50,300 bases of DNA from Gracilaria caudata (lineage: Eukaryota; Rhodophyta; Florideophyceae; Gracilariales; Gracilariaceae): contig JASCIV010000088.1 of assembly GCA_030374735.1 (NCBI GenBank), forward strand, positions 1 through 50,300. Reading direction: 5' to 3'. This document shows positions 1-9,161 of this stretch, piece by piece (within the stretch, counting starts at the first letter, position 1; each line of letters begins with the position of its first letter). The notes below the pieces were generated by a model. The model did not search any database, was not told where the DNA came from, and saw only the letters and a list, made by a program, of their open reading frames with translations. The translations under genes were made by a program, and so were the position numbers.

Positions 1-420
1 GGGTAGGGCGCTCCAGTGTGGTATGGGGGGGAGGGGGGGTGGAGGAGATAGAGGGGATGGGGAGGAAGGGGGGGAGAGAAGGGGCGGCGGCGGCGCGCGG
101 AGAGAAGGAAGGGCGATGGGGGGGCAGGGCGAAGAGACGACGGAATTGGAGGCGGCTCAGCGGGCGCACGGTTGTGCGCGAGAGCGTGCGGCGCGCAGAG
201 GCGCGCGAGTGCGGGGCGCCGTCAGCGTCGCGCGAAGCGAAGTGATGGCTTTCATCTGCTGTGGCGCACGCGCGCGACGCGTGAGCGCACGCTGTCGCGC
301 CGAAGTGTATTGCGTGGGTTGGTCGCGTGGCGCGCACCGTGGTCGCGTGGCCACGTGGCTCGGCCCGCGAGTAGTCGACATTAGCACTGCAGCGAGTCAA
401 TCATCAACGGGAATATCGTT
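1..420. other. GC-rich, G-run-rich leader before TRAP-gamma
   Basis: No convincing gene is seen. The first 160 bases are a purine-skewed, G-run-rich low-complexity stretch on the plus strand. The rest is CpG-rich with many GCGC words. Open frames here exist in several frames at once, which is typical of GC-rich DNA without stops and not of a gene. It probably includes the promoter and 5' UTR of the gene starting at 421/469. Confidence 0.4.
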
Positions 421-996
421 ATGAGCCAGGGAGAAGCCACTCGTAGAACAGACGTACCTCAGGTAGCAATGGCGAACGAAAACGACGACTTCGACGGGCT
501 GCTGGAGGACTTTGGACGTCGACCGTCCGTTGGGCGCCGGCTGCTGTATGTGTTTTTTGCCGTCGAGGCCGTGGCCGCGGCCGCGCTGTTCTTCGTGCGA
601 GTATTTCTCATCGATGTCAATGCGTCGCCGGTTACGTTGGCAGTAAGCGTGCTGCTGTCCGTCGTTATTCTGTCCATGTCATACCACAACCTTGCCTTCG
701 CCCAAGCCGCCCGCATTCGACGCACGGCCTCACCACCCACCAAGGGCGCGTTCAAGGGCCAGCTGGATCGCTTCGAAAAGGCCAAGGCGCGCTTTGAATC
801 GCGCATTTCCAGCGCTGCTTTATGGTACTCTTGCGCTTATAATAATGCCCTCTTCATGATCGTGGCGCCCTTTCTCGGCTTGTATATGCTTTCTGACAAG
901 CTCAGTGGCGACTTAAATCTACTTGTCTCTGCCGCCGCCGCCGCTTCGTTGGCTTTGTTCAATTCCAAGTCTGCGTTGAAGGCTATTGGAGAGTAA
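421..996 (+). CDS. SSR3: Translocon-associated protein subunit gamma (TRAP-gamma/SSR3)
   Basis: Probable gamma subunit of the TRAP complex, an ER membrane complex that sits beside Sec61 and helps translocation and membrane-protein topogenesis. The 191-residue frame is close to the family length of about 185. After an acidic N-terminus (ENDDFDGLLEDF, matching the family's DLLLQDF region) come two hydrophobic helices (about residues 40-85), a charged cytosolic loop rich in Lys/Arg (about 95-130), then the hallmark YNN-[A/T]-LF motif at about residue 139 and two more helices ending in a short polar tail. The first ATG is at 421, but the ATG at 469 (MANENDD) has a stronger context (G at -3, G at +4) and lines up better with the start of animal homologues, so it may be the real start. 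The stop lies 9 bp from the stop of the convergent INSIG-like gene. Confidence 0.82.
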   Translation: MSQGEATRRTDVPQVAMANENDDFDGLLEDFGRRPSVGRRLLYVFFAVEAVAAAALFFVRVFLIDVNASPVTLAVSVLLSVVILSMSYHNLAFAQAARIRRTASPPTKGAFKGQLDRFEKAKARFESRISSAALWYSCAYNNALFMIVAPFLGLYMLSDKLSGDLNLLVSAAAAASLALFNSKSALKAIGE

Positions 997-1005
997 ACGC
1001 AACTG

Positions 1006-1758
1006 CTAACTAATGCGCTGTTCATCTCTCTCTTTGTTGCCCACTGCTGCGTCCACCGCGCGCGCGAGGTTTCCTACCGCTGGTCCACCTGCAAAGTATA
1101 CCGCCACGATCATCCATGGAATGCCCAAAACATCCCACTCAGAGTACGAATATAACCTACCAAGGTTGATCAACCCGATCTCTATCAGCGGGCCACAAAC
1201 CGCCGTGAGTACCCCCATGATCATCCCCGCAATGCTGCGATCCATAAAGTACCACTCCAACATTCCCATCGCTGCCAGTATCCACACTGCGTACTGTCTC
1301 ACTTCGCTCTGCCAAAACGCGCCGGAGAGGTAGTAAATGCTGCAAAACATACACACAGTGGCCAATGCTTTCGGAATCCTCATGTGCTCCGCCGTTTCGC
1401 TTCTTCCGAAGACGCTGTCGAGCCATGTAACGCCGTTCGTGATGATCAGCCCGGCTACCACGAATAATGGCGACGTAAACCATGCTGTCTTGATGTCCAT
1501 GTGCGCACCGAACACCCCTACGTCTAATTCTATTGCATGTTTGTATCGAAGCACTTCAAACTGCGAATGATAGTTGTCCAGCAACGGACCCAAAACGCTT
1601 GATATGCTTCCTATTATCAACTGAGTTCTCCCACATGGGAGTCGTATGTTTCCGCTCGTTTTGATATGCTCCATACTGCAGTAGGTACCGTTACCGACCA
1701 TACATGACTGACGCATTGCCTTCGGATAGAGGGAAGTGAAAGCTGCTGCCGAGTGCAT
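1006..1758 (-). CDS. INSIG-domain multi-span ER membrane protein
   Basis: A 250-residue protein of the insulin-induced-gene (INSIG) family. Animal and fungal INSIGs are six-helix ER proteins that control sterol synthesis by binding SCAP or HMG-CoA reductase. Visible family marks are the LGPLLDNYHS segment (about residues 56-65), a helix starting WFTSPLFVVAGLII (about 93), a DRSIAGMIMG helix (about 173), the IEIGLINLG-Y-Y segment (about 192) and the C-terminal signature GIPWMIVAVYFAGGPAVGNLAR. About six hydrophobic segments are present. The ATG at 1758 is followed by a polar N-terminus without a cleavable signal. Whether sterol regulation is its role here is inference, as algae generally lack the classical SREBP circuit. 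It is convergent with TRAP-gamma and divergent from the DEAD-box-like gene. Confidence 0.75.
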   Translation of the reverse strand: MHSAAAFTSLYPKAMRQSCMVGNGTYCSMEHIKTSGNIRLPCGRTQLIIGSISSVLGPLLDNYHSQFEVLRYKHAIELDVGVFGAHMDIKTAWFTSPLFVVAGLIITNGVTWLDSVFGRSETAEHMRIPKALATVCMFCSIYYLSGAFWQSEVRQYAVWILAAMGMLEWYFMDRSIAGMIMGVLTAVCGPLIEIGLINLGRLYSYSEWDVLGIPWMIVAVYFAGGPAVGNLARAVDAAVGNKERDEQRIS

Positions 1759-2238
1759 TTTCAGTTCCCGTTCACCGCATACAACCTGGTCGTATACGAC
1801 CTGTTTGGATAAATGTCTGTATTCCCTCCCCCACGTTGAATGCTCTCAGGAAATATAACCGGTCCCCGTCTTCTCCGTTACCTTCGTACCAAAAGCACGA
1901 CCCCAATTTAGTCCAAATTTCGCTCGTGTTGGACGATATTGCTTGTTCTCATCCTTGTACGTAGATATTGTGAAGTGTGATCTTCATATTCATGGAGCCC
2001 GCGCTCGAGTCTGTACAAGCGTGAAGGTTTGCTGCAACCATTTACCAGAACCGAATCAGCATTATGCTGATTGTCATAAACCCCAGATGCGAAGATTTTA
2101 TGCCTCCAAATAACGTATATCCCAAAGGCTTGCTTTTTTGGGCGACTTCGGGTTGATCCTCATTCATCATTCGAGATTGCCGGGTCATAAAAGAAAAACC
2201 ATGAGCACCTTCGAATGAGCAAAGGATACGACTCGTAG
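1759..2238. promoter_or_regulatory. Divergent intergenic region, INSIG-like / DEAD-box-like
   Basis: 480 bp between two divergent start codons, so it should contain both promoters. I see no clear TATA box and no additional coding exon. Confidence 0.35.
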
Positions 2239-3840
2239 ATGGGGTATCCGGGAATGTCTAGCAGCTTAGCGTTTCTGTTGCGCACGCCTCTACTGGCTCC
2301 AGCAACCTCCCCTTTCCGCTCACCATCACATTCGACCCCAGCACGATGGACCTGTCGCCGTCCCCTCCACCGTAAGCGGCGGCCCAAGCCTCCCGCTCCG
2401 GTCAGCACACGACCACCCTCCGCCCTACCCTCAGAAGTGGGAGGTACTCATATCACTCCCTTCGTTTCCCCTACAACCGATGGTCCAGAAGCTCGTGCGG
2501 TTAGATCTACTCTACGTTCCAGACGTGATGTCCTCGTCGTTGGTCCCGGTCTGAAGGGAAAGATTCTCACAACACTTGCTGGACGTGAACGTGCGGAGCA
2601 TGCACTCATCGTTGTGCCAACGCGAGAAGCGGCGTTGCTCGCAGCCGCCGAAGCAGAGTTGCGTGGAGGTTTCAAGGTAATCGTAGCTGCAGGTGAAGGA
2701 TTTGGGAGCTGGAAACATGCTGCAATGAACGCAAACTCATCAAAGAGAGCCGTTATTGTCGTCGCTACGCCAAGAGGCGCCGTCAAGCAGTTCATACAGA
2801 ATGCTCATGGTCCTCCATGGCTGAAGAGGGTACAGTTTTTCGTGGTTGTAGATCTCACTCGTATTACTTCAACTGGAGCGTTAGACAGTCTGCAGAAGGT
2901 TTTGAAAAGACTATCGGATAAGGCACGTCGTAAGAATGTGCTTTTGGAGCCAAGACCCCTCGAGGGGAAACTTAAAGACATGGCCATGGAAATGGTCAGG
3001 GAAAAGCATGAAGTTGTGCAGTGGGCACAACAAGTGAAACCTGATGTCCAGACAATGACAAAACAAGAAGTGGTGGCCCAAGTCGACTACAGCTTAGTCC
3101 GTCAAAAAGCTATGGTGGGATCTCCGAGGCAAAGACTTGAAGAATTATTCAGGATAACTGAAAGCGTACATCTAAAGTCTAGCGTTTACAAGATGATTGT
3201 GTTCTTTCCTGCAGCCAGAATCATCGAGTGCTACGCAAATATGTGCCGTGAACATGGTGTCAACGTTATCGACATTCATTCGCAAACAACTACTGCAAAT
3301 CGGCAGAGAGGTTTACAAGTCTTTTTCGAGGCTGAGCGGGCTGTAATGTTTGCTTCAGATACCCTTGCTTCTTGTGCAACCTTGCCCCCGATTGACTGTG
3401 TGGTGCATATGGACATCCCGAACCAAAAAGATCACTACCTTAGGCGCATTGGGCTTTTAACACAGAAGGCGGACAAAGGCAGAGACCTGTCGAGTGTGAT
3501 TTTACTCGGCGAAGACGAATTTCGGACGGTTACAAACACGGATAGTGATTTTGCTTTTGAACTCGAGCGCGAAGAAATTGCAGAGCTAGGCAGACAGAGT
3601 TTCACTACTAATGCACTTGATGAAAAGGCTAGGCGGCGAGCATATGTATCATTGCTTTCATTCTATAACACCCTTCGAAGAAAGATCGGATGGAGTAAAG
3701 AACAGATGGTGCTGGAGGCCAATGAATGGGCAAAACAGACTTTCGGGGAAATCCCGAAGCTTGACAAAAAGGATGTCAACAGAGTACGATTGTGGAAGGT
3801 TCGTGGGCTTCATACGGTGCAAGAAACTGCTACCCTATGA
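2239..3840 (+). CDS. Degenerate DEAD-box helicase-like protein, probably organellar
   Basis: 533 residues with the two-RecA layout of a DEAD-box RNA helicase of the Mss116 / plant RH26-RH31 type, but with the catalytic motifs eroded. Residues 1-60 are Ser/Pro/Arg-rich with no acidic residue, like an organelle presequence; a second Met at residue 6 may be the start. The Walker A position (about 102-109) reads GPGLKGKI instead of A-x-T-G-S-G-K-T. The DEAD position (about 203-208) reads VVDLTR with no Glu-Ala-Asp. The SAT motif is not visible. The motif V region reads FASDTLASC, and motif VI (about 399-410) keeps only a HY-RRIG remnant of HRIGR. The C-terminal extension (SFYNTLRRKIGW through ANEWAKQTFGEIPKL) resembles the helicase C-terminal extension of this subfamily. 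ATPase activity is therefore unlikely; an RNA-binding or scaffold role is inference. The frame is long and uninterrupted, so this is not a pseudogene. Confidence 0.68.
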   Translation: MGYPGMSSSLAFLLRTPLLAPATSPFRSPSHSTPARWTCRRPLHRKRRPKPPAPVSTRPPSALPSEVGGTHITPFVSPTTDGPEARAVRSTLRSRRDVLVVGPGLKGKILTTLAGRERAEHALIVVPTREAALLAAAEAELRGGFKVIVAAGEGFGSWKHAAMNANSSKRAVIVVATPRGAVKQFIQNAHGPPWLKRVQFFVVVDLTRITSTGALDSLQKVLKRLSDKARRKNVLLEPRPLEGKLKDMAMEMVREKHEVVQWAQQVKPDVQTMTKQEVVAQVDYSLVRQKAMVGSPRQRLEELFRITESVHLKSSVYKMIVFFPAARIIECYANMCREHGVNVIDIHSQTTTANRQRGLQVFFEAERAVMFASDTLASCATLPPIDCVVHMDIPNQKDHYLRRIGLLTQKADKGRDLSSVILLGEDEFRTVTNTDSDFAFELEREEIAELGRQSFTTNALDEKARRRAYVSLLSFYNTLRRKIGWSKEQMVLEANEWAKQTFGEIPKLDKKDVNRVRLWKVRGLHTVQETATL

Positions 3841-4859
3841 GGCCTAGAGCTGAACCCCTTTAGTTGAACTCGCGTGAAAGTGGAAGTCAGTGATACGCTA
3901 GGGGCTTCGTGTACCAAATGTGACAAAGTTCATCACGTCAAGATGTCGTAACTAGTGCTAAGCACGACCAATCTGAGGTTATCTAAACGGAAGCATGTTG
4001 TTTGCATCTTCGTAGAAGAGATTTCCGATTTCCTCCATTATCCAGGCATTCTACTTGCAAGTGCCTTTAACATGAGTTTTTCTCTCTCTATATATAAAAT
4101 TTCTATGTATGTGACACCAAAACGACCGAAGGTTAAAGGACTGAAATGGTTTTGTAGTGCAATGAGCTGACCGATGACCTGAGGGTTACCTTAGGATTCG
4201 CGAGTGATGCGCTTTCTGTCGGAACCTTTATGCATCTAATAGAAGTAGTTCGTGTCTGACTTTGGGTTTGGGACGGAGACTTTATCGCGGTTCTAAGGCA
4301 CCCAAGAAGTTTAAGGTGAGGTAGTAATGCGAAACACTGGCTATCGTTCGCGCGATCTGTCCCACGCCCCGGCCATAAATATATGTGATACGCTTGCAGC
4401 AGCAATTATGACTTCCCTTGTCAGTGGGATGTCCGACGTCGGCAAGAGCTCCCGAGATGTTGAAGCGGCTTTTGCTTGGGGCGACTCGCATCGTGCGAGT
4501 GATCATACTCTTCGTCAGGGATGATACACATCGATAGCGTTGCAGACGGGAATAACTGCTGAGAGCACAAGCTGTGAAGCACGAGGTGCTAGGGCCACAA
4601 CAAAATAGCTACAGAGTACATTAGGCCCATGAGTTGAAGGTATGTGAGTAGATACTTTGTATTATTTTTATCTTTGCGAACCTCACCTGTCAATCTCCGA
4701 ACGTGGGCTCAAATCGGCTAGGATCTGAGTCGTTTCCCTTTTGCCTCACGTCCGACAGATCGTACCAGAGGAAAACGTTCGGCCCTGTCAAGAAAACATC
4801 AGAAGGAGGAAACTTTGTGGCTGCGCACCTTGGAACTCGGAAGAACGCTCCTACTTTTC
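3841..4859. other. Intergenic region with no supported gene
   Basis: About 1 kb between two genes on the same strand. Short frames occur on both strands but none has recognisable protein character. It should hold the terminator of the helicase-like gene and the promoter of the mTERF gene. A short AT-rich tract (TCTCTCTCTATATATAAAA) lies near 4080. Confidence 0.35.
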
Positions 4860-6335
4860 ATGCGCACAGCAACTCTCGTTCCTTCATCCGTTGCATTCTG
4901 TTCTCCTACTCTATGGAGCTCCTTCTCCAAAGCGTTGATTGAGAGCCCAAAGACCCGAGCCGCAACATGTGCTACACCCCGTTTCTCATCCGTTCAGACA
5001 CGCGCGCGACTCATCGAGAGTTCCGAACGTCGGACTCAAGTTATGAGCATCGAAGCCAAGCTGCGCTCTTTAGGAGCGCAGTATGCGGCAGATCAAGCTC
5101 ACTGTCTGTTGGCTACAAAAGCTTTTGACATTCCTGAGACCTGGCCAGCATTATTGTCTGTTCTAAACGAGCATGGGATCACCAATTTGACGCTGTCGCG
5201 AATTACTTCGAAGCTTGGAGTCGTCAAGCTGCTCAATGTTTCACCTGCTTCTGCTTCAAATTTGTTTCATCTCTTCGGCAAATCTTTGATGCTGTCTACC
5301 GATCAGCAGAAGCAAATCCTTTCAACAAAGCCGGGCATTCTCGATATGGACGTGAATTTAATTTCCGCTACACTGCAAGTGCTCTTTGAAGATGGAATGC
5401 GGTTCAAAGATGTTAAACGTGTCGTATTGAGACGCCCGCACATTCTTTTGCTGCATCCCACTTCAATATCTCGTCTAGCAAAGTTCTTGCAAAGCTCGCC
5501 ATTGTCCTTACCTGATTACAAAGTTCGGTCTCTTCTGCGACGCTCTCCATGGATCTTCACCATCGATATTGACACCTACATGGCTCCGAGTATCGATTGG
5601 CTTACCGAATATGTAATACAGCCATCTCGGAAACCTGTTCTAGCTAAACTTATTCTTTCGGCACCTGCACTTCTTGGAACGAAAAGAGCAAGTCTACACT
5701 CCGTAATGCGACTCTTAGAACATGAAGCTTATTTGAAGGCGAAAGACCGAGTATCGGTCGTAAACAGTCTTCCGCGAATTCTCACTTGTTCTCCTGAGAA
5801 GCAGCTAAGACCGGTTCTTTCATTTTTGCGAAACACACTACAACTCCGATATTATGAGCTCCGCAAAATTGTTCGAGCATTTCCGTACATATTAACCCTG
5901 GATGTAGACCAGCAACTGATTCCCGTTGTGGACTTCTTTACACAAAGAGGTGTGTCAGATGTTTCTCGGTTGGTCACTCGTTTCCCTCCAATACTTGGAA
6001 ATGATCTACAAAACGAGACACTTCCTACTGTGGAGTACCTCATTCATGAACTTGGGCTCACTATGGATGAGATTTTGAAGTTCCCAGCGAGCTTTTCGTA
6101 CGACTTGGCAACTCGAATTGTACCCAGGACTCAGTTCATTCAGAAAAGGGGTGGTTCCGTGCGGGAAATTGGTCTCAGTCGAATTTTGTCTCCATCGGAT
6201 GCAGAGTTTTGTCAGTTCCTTCAAGTACAGCTTCATTTTTATATATCATTCTGCGAAGCAAGGATGGGAGCCTTCAATGAGAGTATTCTTCCAGAACAGC
6301 TGGAGTCGGCGAAGCGCGTCAGAAAGGGGATATAG
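4860..6335 (+). CDS. mTERF family protein (organelle nucleic-acid binding)
   Basis: 491 residues from the ATG at 4860. Mitochondrial transcription termination factors are helical-repeat proteins that bind organelle DNA or RNA and act in transcription, splicing or ribosome assembly in mitochondria or plastids. From about residue 150 the protein shows repeated units of about 35 residues, each with a conserved Pro after a hydrophobic helix: VVLRRPHILLLHP, LLRRSPWIFTIDI, LILSAPALLG, NSLPRILTCSP, RAFPYILTLD, TRFPPILGND and LKFPASFSYD. The first 60 residues are Ser/Thr/Arg-rich with few acidic residues, which fits an organelle presequence; mitochondrion or plastid cannot be told apart. The frame continues upstream only to non-ATG codons, so 4860 is the first plausible start. 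Confidence 0.85.
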   Translation: MRTATLVPSSVAFCSPTLWSSFSKALIESPKTRAATCATPRFSSVQTRARLIESSERRTQVMSIEAKLRSLGAQYAADQAHCLLATKAFDIPETWPALLSVLNEHGITNLTLSRITSKLGVVKLLNVSPASASNLFHLFGKSLMLSTDQQKQILSTKPGILDMDVNLISATLQVLFEDGMRFKDVKRVVLRRPHILLLHPTSISRLAKFLQSSPLSLPDYKVRSLLRRSPWIFTIDIDTYMAPSIDWLTEYVIQPSRKPVLAKLILSAPALLGTKRASLHSVMRLLEHEAYLKAKDRVSVVNSLPRILTCSPEKQLRPVLSFLRNTLQLRYYELRKIVRAFPYILTLDVDQQLIPVVDFFTQRGVSDVSRLVTRFPPILGNDLQNETLPTVEYLIHELGLTMDEILKFPASFSYDLATRIVPRTQFIQKRGGSVREIGLSRILSPSDAEFCQFLQVQLHFYISFCEARMGAFNESILPEQLESAKRVRKGI

Positions 6336-6642
6336 AATCAAAAGGAGAGCGTCAGCATATTCAGACGACTTAAGAAAGAATGGTAACAATGTCAAACATG
6401 TAGCCTTCGCAGAAACCTTTCAAGGTCATACCTTTGTACCAGCGCGGAATGACTTTTTTGCGGTGTACGAAGGGTCAAGCTCAAATTGACGGAAACAAGT
6501 TGGGTATACTTAATACCTTGTTCGAGTTTTGTGTTTTGAAAATCAAATGCGGCCTCGGTTTTCTTCCAGCATCGTGAAAGGCGCGGTTGATGGCAACACT
6601 TCAGCGGTGTTCTCAATCTATAACTGTACAGATACCACTGAC

Positions 6643-7033
6643 ATGCCTACCATCTCGGGCGGTAAGTATACGGATTCCATGCTGCTTGTCTTTGCTTTTC
6701 TGTGAAGGGAAGGAGTACTGTGAAAGTGTATTGAATAGGAGACGCTTTTGAGCATTGCTTTTACGACGTTGAAGTTGTTGATGTGGAACATCCGTGCTTG
6801 GAACACAATATGACCCGACCATCAAAGCCTTTCCCAATTGTCGTTTCGGAAAGCAATATCCCGTATGTGAGCATCTTCTGTTTCTCTCGATAACTAGTCG
6901 ACGTTCTGATCGCAGTATCATATCTAGCTTTGACTATCATGGAGTACAAGGCTGCAGTTTAACATTTGCTTCACAAAGCGTAAACTTTCCGGAAAAACAT
7001 CAGCATAATGATGCTCTGCACTGTCTTTTCTGA
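6643..7033 (+). CDS. Tentative small three-exon gene of unknown function
   Basis: Not recognised. A three-exon model keeps reading phase throughout: exon 1 6643-6661 (MPTISG plus one base) before a GTAAGT donor, exon 2 6739-6862 after a TTGAATAG acceptor, ending at a GTATGT donor, and exon 3 starting at one of three in-frame acceptors (6898, 6916 or 6928) and ending in TGA at 7033. The product would be 82-92 residues, His- and Cys-rich, containing FYDVEVVDVEHPCLEHN. Intron 1 is 77 bp; intron 2 is 35-65 bp, short for this window. An overlapping minus-strand frame (6613-6921) weakens the case. RNA evidence would decide it. Confidence 0.28.
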
Positions 7034-7345
7034 ATCCCTGTGATCATTGTGCTCCACGTCTACCTTCGGACACAACATATTTTAAATCATCATGAAGAGC
7101 AAGTGCCGGGAAAAAAAGTTAAACGTTTCAATATTGCTAAAGCCGGCGAATCATCGCAGAACGGTACTCGACGTGCCACTCTTTGCTGACAATGTTTAAG
7201 TGTGGTAATATAGCTTCATATCCACAGTCTTTATCTTCTCAGGCGCCAGACGTTTCTGCTGACTCAGGAATAAATGCATGATCTCATCGCATGCTGAATT
7301 CGTTTGGAGAATTGTCTTGCTACTGAACTGCTGCGAGTAATCACC

Positions 7346-8287
7346 ATGTCAAAGGATGCAAAGCTCAGCACAATTGCGTCAGATCTGCATTCCCTCTTCG
7401 TCAAACTCGCATCAGCATGTCTGAAAGAAGAACCACTCAACGTCGAAGAATTCTGTCTTAAATGGCTCGCATCTCACCATGGGGTTGATCTTGAGAGTGA
7501 GTTTCCAATCACTAGAGTTCAAAGCGCTGATTTTCGGGAAGAAAAGAAATCGAAGTCGAAGAAAACTCGAAACCGTGGCAAGAAGAACGGAAAGAAACCT
7601 GTAAATGCGGAAGACTACACAACTGATGACGATAACAATCACAGCGATGTATTCCACACTGACGGTGATTCTAAGGATTCCGATTCAGGACCGGAAACGA
7701 TTGGACGTGTGAAAACAGTGGCGGCAGATGCCCAGCTCAGCGCACCTGCCTGTTCTCTGTTTTCAACAGCCGTCATATCTGATCAAGAACTCGAACGCAA
7801 GACTATATTATATCGAAACGATGACAGGATGAAGAGTTTGTTTCGTGCCTGGGACGGAGATGGCAGTGGAAGAGTAGACTTTGTTGAGCTAGTCCTTGCT
7901 CTTCACAAATTTGAAGATGTAGCAAGTGCAGGGATCGATATTCAAGTTGCATCAGACGCTTTGCTTCAGTTCGTGGAGTCTGATACTGAGCGTGAACTCA
8001 ACTTAACAGAATTCACAAAAGTTATCATTCTGTTCGCTCTCAATAATTTCCATGCAGACTTCGAAAATGTAGCCGATCACATGCTCGCAGTTGCAACGAG
8101 TACTAGTGAAGCTGCAGTGTTGCGAGCTGCTTGTGGGGCTGACGTGAGTGACATTCAAGCAGCCGACAAAGAAGAACAGGCATTCCTGCGAGAGGCCGCC
8201 ATGGGCATGGAGCAGCACGTTACGGATAACATTCAAAAGATGCGCGTGCAGCGTACTCCTCGCAACTCTTCGACGTCGAACAACTAA
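7346..8287 (+). CDS. EF-hand calcium-binding protein
   Basis: 313 residues from the ATG at 7346, which has a CACCATG context. The N-terminus (residues about 8-50, ending in CLKWLASHHG) is helical and vaguely like the RIIa/Dpy-30 dimerisation fold, a weak suggestion only. Then come a Lys-rich nuclear-localisation-like stretch (KSKSKKTRNRGKKNGKK, about 70-86), an acidic linker, and a canonical EF-hand at about residues 166-190 with loop DGDGSGRVDFVE, which has Asp at 1 and 3, Ser at 5, Gly at 6 and Glu at 12. A second, degenerate hand follows (loop ESDTERELNLTE). The pair probably binds calcium through the first loop. The tail is polar. No closer family is recognised. Confidence 0.72.
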   Translation: MSKDAKLSTIASDLHSLFVKLASACLKEEPLNVEEFCLKWLASHHGVDLESEFPITRVQSADFREEKKSKSKKTRNRGKKNGKKPVNAEDYTTDDDNNHSDVFHTDGDSKDSDSGPETIGRVKTVAADAQLSAPACSLFSTAVISDQELERKTILYRNDDRMKSLFRAWDGDGSGRVDFVELVLALHKFEDVASAGIDIQVASDALLQFVESDTERELNLTEFTKVIILFALNNFHADFENVADHMLAVATSTSEAAVLRAACGADVSDIQAADKEEQAFLREAAMGMEQHVTDNIQKMRVQRTPRNSSTSNN

Positions 8288-9161
8288 GGAGACTTTCCTT
8301 TTAAGTTAAGGCACTCTTTTGCTGCTTGCTAAGACGATGAAATCACTTTTATTCCGCGAAGCTAAGCTCTGAGACGAAGCAAATGCTAATGATCAATGGC
8401 CATGGCTCATTCTACTGAACCATAAAAGTTAATAGCCTCGGCGCTGAGTACTATCCGTACTCCACGCTTCACACATAAACAAAGACCTTCTGCAATACAA
8501 GCTCTTTCTTTGCAAAAGAATTGTCCTGTCAAGCCTGCCTGGGTATTACTAAAAAACTACAATAGTCTCAGCAAAGGTCGTTAGCGATCATCCCTTACGT
8601 TGAAAGAATAGTCGCAATAAGAATAAGAATCCCTATCCTTGAAAGGGCTTTTTGCTGCTTCTGACGTGAACACTGGTTTTTGAAGTAGAGAAGATACGGC
8701 ACAACGGATTGTGTAGTAAAAGCAAAAGGTAGCGCGAAGAGCACAGTGCGCAAAACTATTGCCTCGCATTTTCGCGGAGGAGTCAAGTGATATATGCGCT
8801 CTATGTGCATTTGAGACAATTGCTCTCAAGAGCGAAGAAACATATTGGAATGGGAGAGGGTAAGCTGCAGCATACCAAGTAGCAGTCCAGCCTGTTGAGG
8901 CCTCGAGACAGAAACTCGCCATATCATCAACAAATGCCGATTTTTCTTGGCGCTATTTAATAAGCGCTTTTGTTGTCATCAGGCTACCTACTACAAACAC
9001 TGCCTCGTCTGTGTCGCAAGGTGTTGTGCAAATGTTTTGTCCAAGCGTCGAACTTTTTGGAAGTTGTTTTCCAACCTCGAGGATTGCTTCTTGCATTCTG
9101 CGATAGCTTTTGACGAAGCCGAACATTTACAATGTGTTGCAAATGAGACTGCCCGAATAGA
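8288..9161. other. Intergenic region with no supported gene
   Basis: 874 bp between two plus-strand genes. A minus-strand frame at 8581-8922 starts with ATG but its composition looks random and there is no family match. The 3' end should be the promoter and 5' UTR of the BEACH gene. Confidence 0.35.

Noticed and set aside
8581..8922. 113-codon minus-strand ORF
   Set aside because: It begins with ATG, but there is no family resemblance and the composition is random-like.
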